A stretch of 64,000 bases of DNA from Terriglobia bacterium (GTDB lineage: Bacteria; Acidobacteriota; Vicinamibacteria; Vicinamibacterales; CAVVIG01). Each line of letters begins with the position of its first letter. Position 1 is the first letter of the stretch. The position numbers and the translations under genes are program-made. The notes under the pieces were generated by a model that did no database searches, was not told where the DNA came from, and saw nothing but the letters and a program-made list of their open reading frames with translations. Positions 63,979 through 64,000 of this stretch are shown one piece after another. The stretch is from positions 1 through 64,000 of the forward strand of contig JAIQFX010000022.1 in the NCBI GenBank assembly GCA_020073005.1, read 5' to 3'.

Positions 63979-64000
63979 CAAGAACGTCCACGGCATCAGC

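Overview
The window is 64 kb of GC-rich, densely packed bacterial chromosome. Several features point to Acidobacteriota, most likely the Vicinamibacteria: a PadR regulator fused by an ATGA overlap to a long FtsX-type (ADOP) permease, many exported hydrolases and quinoproteins, gene-to-gene overlaps of the TGATG and ATGA type, and small non-coding repeats. This placement is inference from gene content; no rRNA or tRNA gene was seen.

Layout. 1-14.3 kb: a frameshifted alpha/beta hydrolase, a four-S1-domain RNA-binding protein, a shortened beta-propeller, a DsrE protein, PadR plus ADOP permease, a soluble PQQ sugar dehydrogenase, PilZ, cupin, a Tat-exported M28 peptidase, a broken PQQ dehydrogenase and dienelactone hydrolase. 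14.3-14.9 kb holds the wreck of a two-gene DUF5674-type locus. 14.9-19.8 kb: an exported protein of unknown function, an inactive-looking trypsin-fold protein, hydroxyacyl-CoA dehydrogenase, an isocitrate/isopropylmalate-type dehydrogenase and a thiolase remnant. 19.8-25.7 kb: PAS histidine kinase opposite a receiver without its phospho-Asp and a PilZ protein, M28 peptidase, GGCT-like protein and an unknown anchored protein. 25.7-29.3 kb: a four-gene ABC-2 exporter operon. 29.4-31.6 kb: HD hydrolase and amino-acid permease.

31.4-38.4 kb is a co-oriented nucleoside-salvage operon read leftwards: thymidine phosphorylase, NupC transporter, purine nucleoside phosphorylase, an unusual ABM-like/cytidine deaminase fusion, MtnA, TsaD, Nudix and a coupled small ORF. 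38.5-45.6 kb, read rightwards, is the most interesting part: HEAT / HD-GYP / HEAT / HD-GYP, four overlapping genes whose products all appear to share one N-terminal module. It looks like a duplicated two-gene signalling unit joining a c-di-GMP phosphodiesterase-type protein to a HEAT scaffold. 45.7-51 kb: thermolysin-like protease, beta-barrel protein, MGMT-domain protein, ECF sigma factor, anti-sigma factor and DUF4097 protein. 51-59.4 kb, leftwards: GGDEF, mreB, mreC, mreD, mrdA, rodA, rng, the rod-shape and elongation cluster. 59.4-61.9 kb is a small accessory island (IS1-like DDE protein, HARE-type winged helix protein, unknown ORFs). 62-63.9 kb: a PpiD/SurA-like chaperone.

Two families of small non-coding repeats recur: perfect 16-17 bp palindromes at or inside the 5' ends of genes (four copies), and tandem heptamers (five sites), often with an inverted partner. 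Several genes have lost internal segments while keeping both ends, or carry single-base shifts. These may be real decay or assembly error, and should be checked before any biological reading.
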